Positions 63,878 to 64,000 of a stretch of DNA of 64,000 bases are shown in pieces (the stretch's first letter is position 1; each line of letters starts with the position of its first letter). The notes under the pieces were generated by a model that searched no databases, was not told the DNA's origin, and saw only the letters and a list, made by a program, of their open reading frames with translations. Origin of the DNA: Vibrio sp. JPW-9-11-11 (GTDB lineage Bacteria > Pseudomonadota > Gammaproteobacteria > Enterobacterales > Vibrionaceae); contig NZ_SZQJ01000004.1 in assembly GCF_013369335.1 (NCBI RefSeq), positions 1-64,000 of the forward strand, written 5' to 3'. A program made the translations under genes and the position numbers.

Positions 63878-64000
63878 ATGCGTAGTTTAAAAGTTATTGC
63901 TCAGCTTTCTGCTGTTGCAATGGGAATCTCATTGTCATTGCCAGCGAATGCTGCTGTTTATAATGAAGCGCCAATGCTGAAAGATTTGGTTTCGAAGGGG
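63878..64000 (+). CDS. ABC transporter substrate-binding protein, family 5 type (partial, start only)
   Basis: The first 41 residues are visible. A signal peptide (MRSLKVIAQLSAVAMGISLS then LPANAA) is followed by VYNEAPMLKDLVSKG. The 'YNEAPML..LV..G' opening is typical of family 5 (oligopeptide/oligosaccharide) binding proteins found in sugar-oligomer importers. GGAGAG precedes the ATG. It is divergent from the fucosidase and shares its regulatory region, so it probably imports the fucosylated oligosaccharide. The rest lies beyond the window. Confidence 0.75.
   Translation, partial: MRSLKVIAQLSAVAMGISLSLPANAAVYNEAPMLKDLVSKG

Overview
The window is the replication-origin region of the main chromosome of a Vibrio species (family Vibrionaceae). 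The gene order rrn - hemG/trkH/yigZ - fadBA - glmU - atpCDGAHFEBI - parBA - rsmG - mnmG - oriC - mioC // mnmE - yidC - yidD - rnpA - rpmH ... dnaA - dnaN - recF - gyrB is the classical Vibrio arrangement, and the protein sequences (DnaA, RnpA, AtpE, AtpF) look vibrio-like. The species cannot be fixed from sequence reading alone.

Layout. 1-533: 5' end of a leftward 16S rRNA gene with its leader and two promoters. 534-8519: leftward yigZ-trkH-hemG, rightward fadBA under a FadR-type operator, and a divergent amino-acid ABC pair (binding protein/permease, no ATPase). 8598-17142: glmU and the complete ATP synthase operon. 17240-21461: parB, parA, rsmG, mnmG. 21580-21890: oriC, with DnaA boxes and twelve GATC sites, followed by mioC.

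22427-38792: a 16.4 kb genomic island inserted into the 3' end of mnmE, with 18-bp att repeats at both ends. It sits less than 1 kb from oriC. It carries a tyrosine integrase with arm-type repeats, an excisionase-like protein, AlpA and a DUF927 ATPase. It also carries a MobI-like gene pair beside a repeat-rich, oriT-candidate intergenic region, and a complete type I restriction-modification operon with its Xre regulator, RhuM and a broken accessory gene. At the left end is an uncharacterised module: an Xre repressor, a membrane protein, a lipoprotein and a 28-residue membrane peptide, tied together by three identical-architecture palindromes (CTTAG-N5-CTAAG). This module is the best candidate in the window for an undescribed system.

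38775-51747: mnmE, yidC, yidD, rnpA, rpmH, a second amino-acid ABC transporter (complete), then dnaA-dnaN-recF-gyrB. A parS-like palindrome lies at the end of recF.

51887-64000: an L-fucose and fucosylated-polysaccharide locus beside gyrB. It holds two divergent FucR-like DeoR regulators, fucI, fucK, a remnant of fucU, fucA and fucO. Convergent to these are a family-8-type polysaccharide lyase and a GH29 alpha-L-fucosidase, both without signal peptides, and then the start of a rightward oligosaccharide/peptide-type ABC binding protein. The set suggests import of a fucosylated, uronic-acid-containing oligosaccharide, its cleavage in the cytoplasm, and catabolism of the released fucose to dihydroxyacetone phosphate and lactaldehyde. 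A motif TGCCCGTTTT recurs in the regulatory gaps of this locus and may be the FucR operator. No tRNA gene, CRISPR array or insertion sequence was seen.
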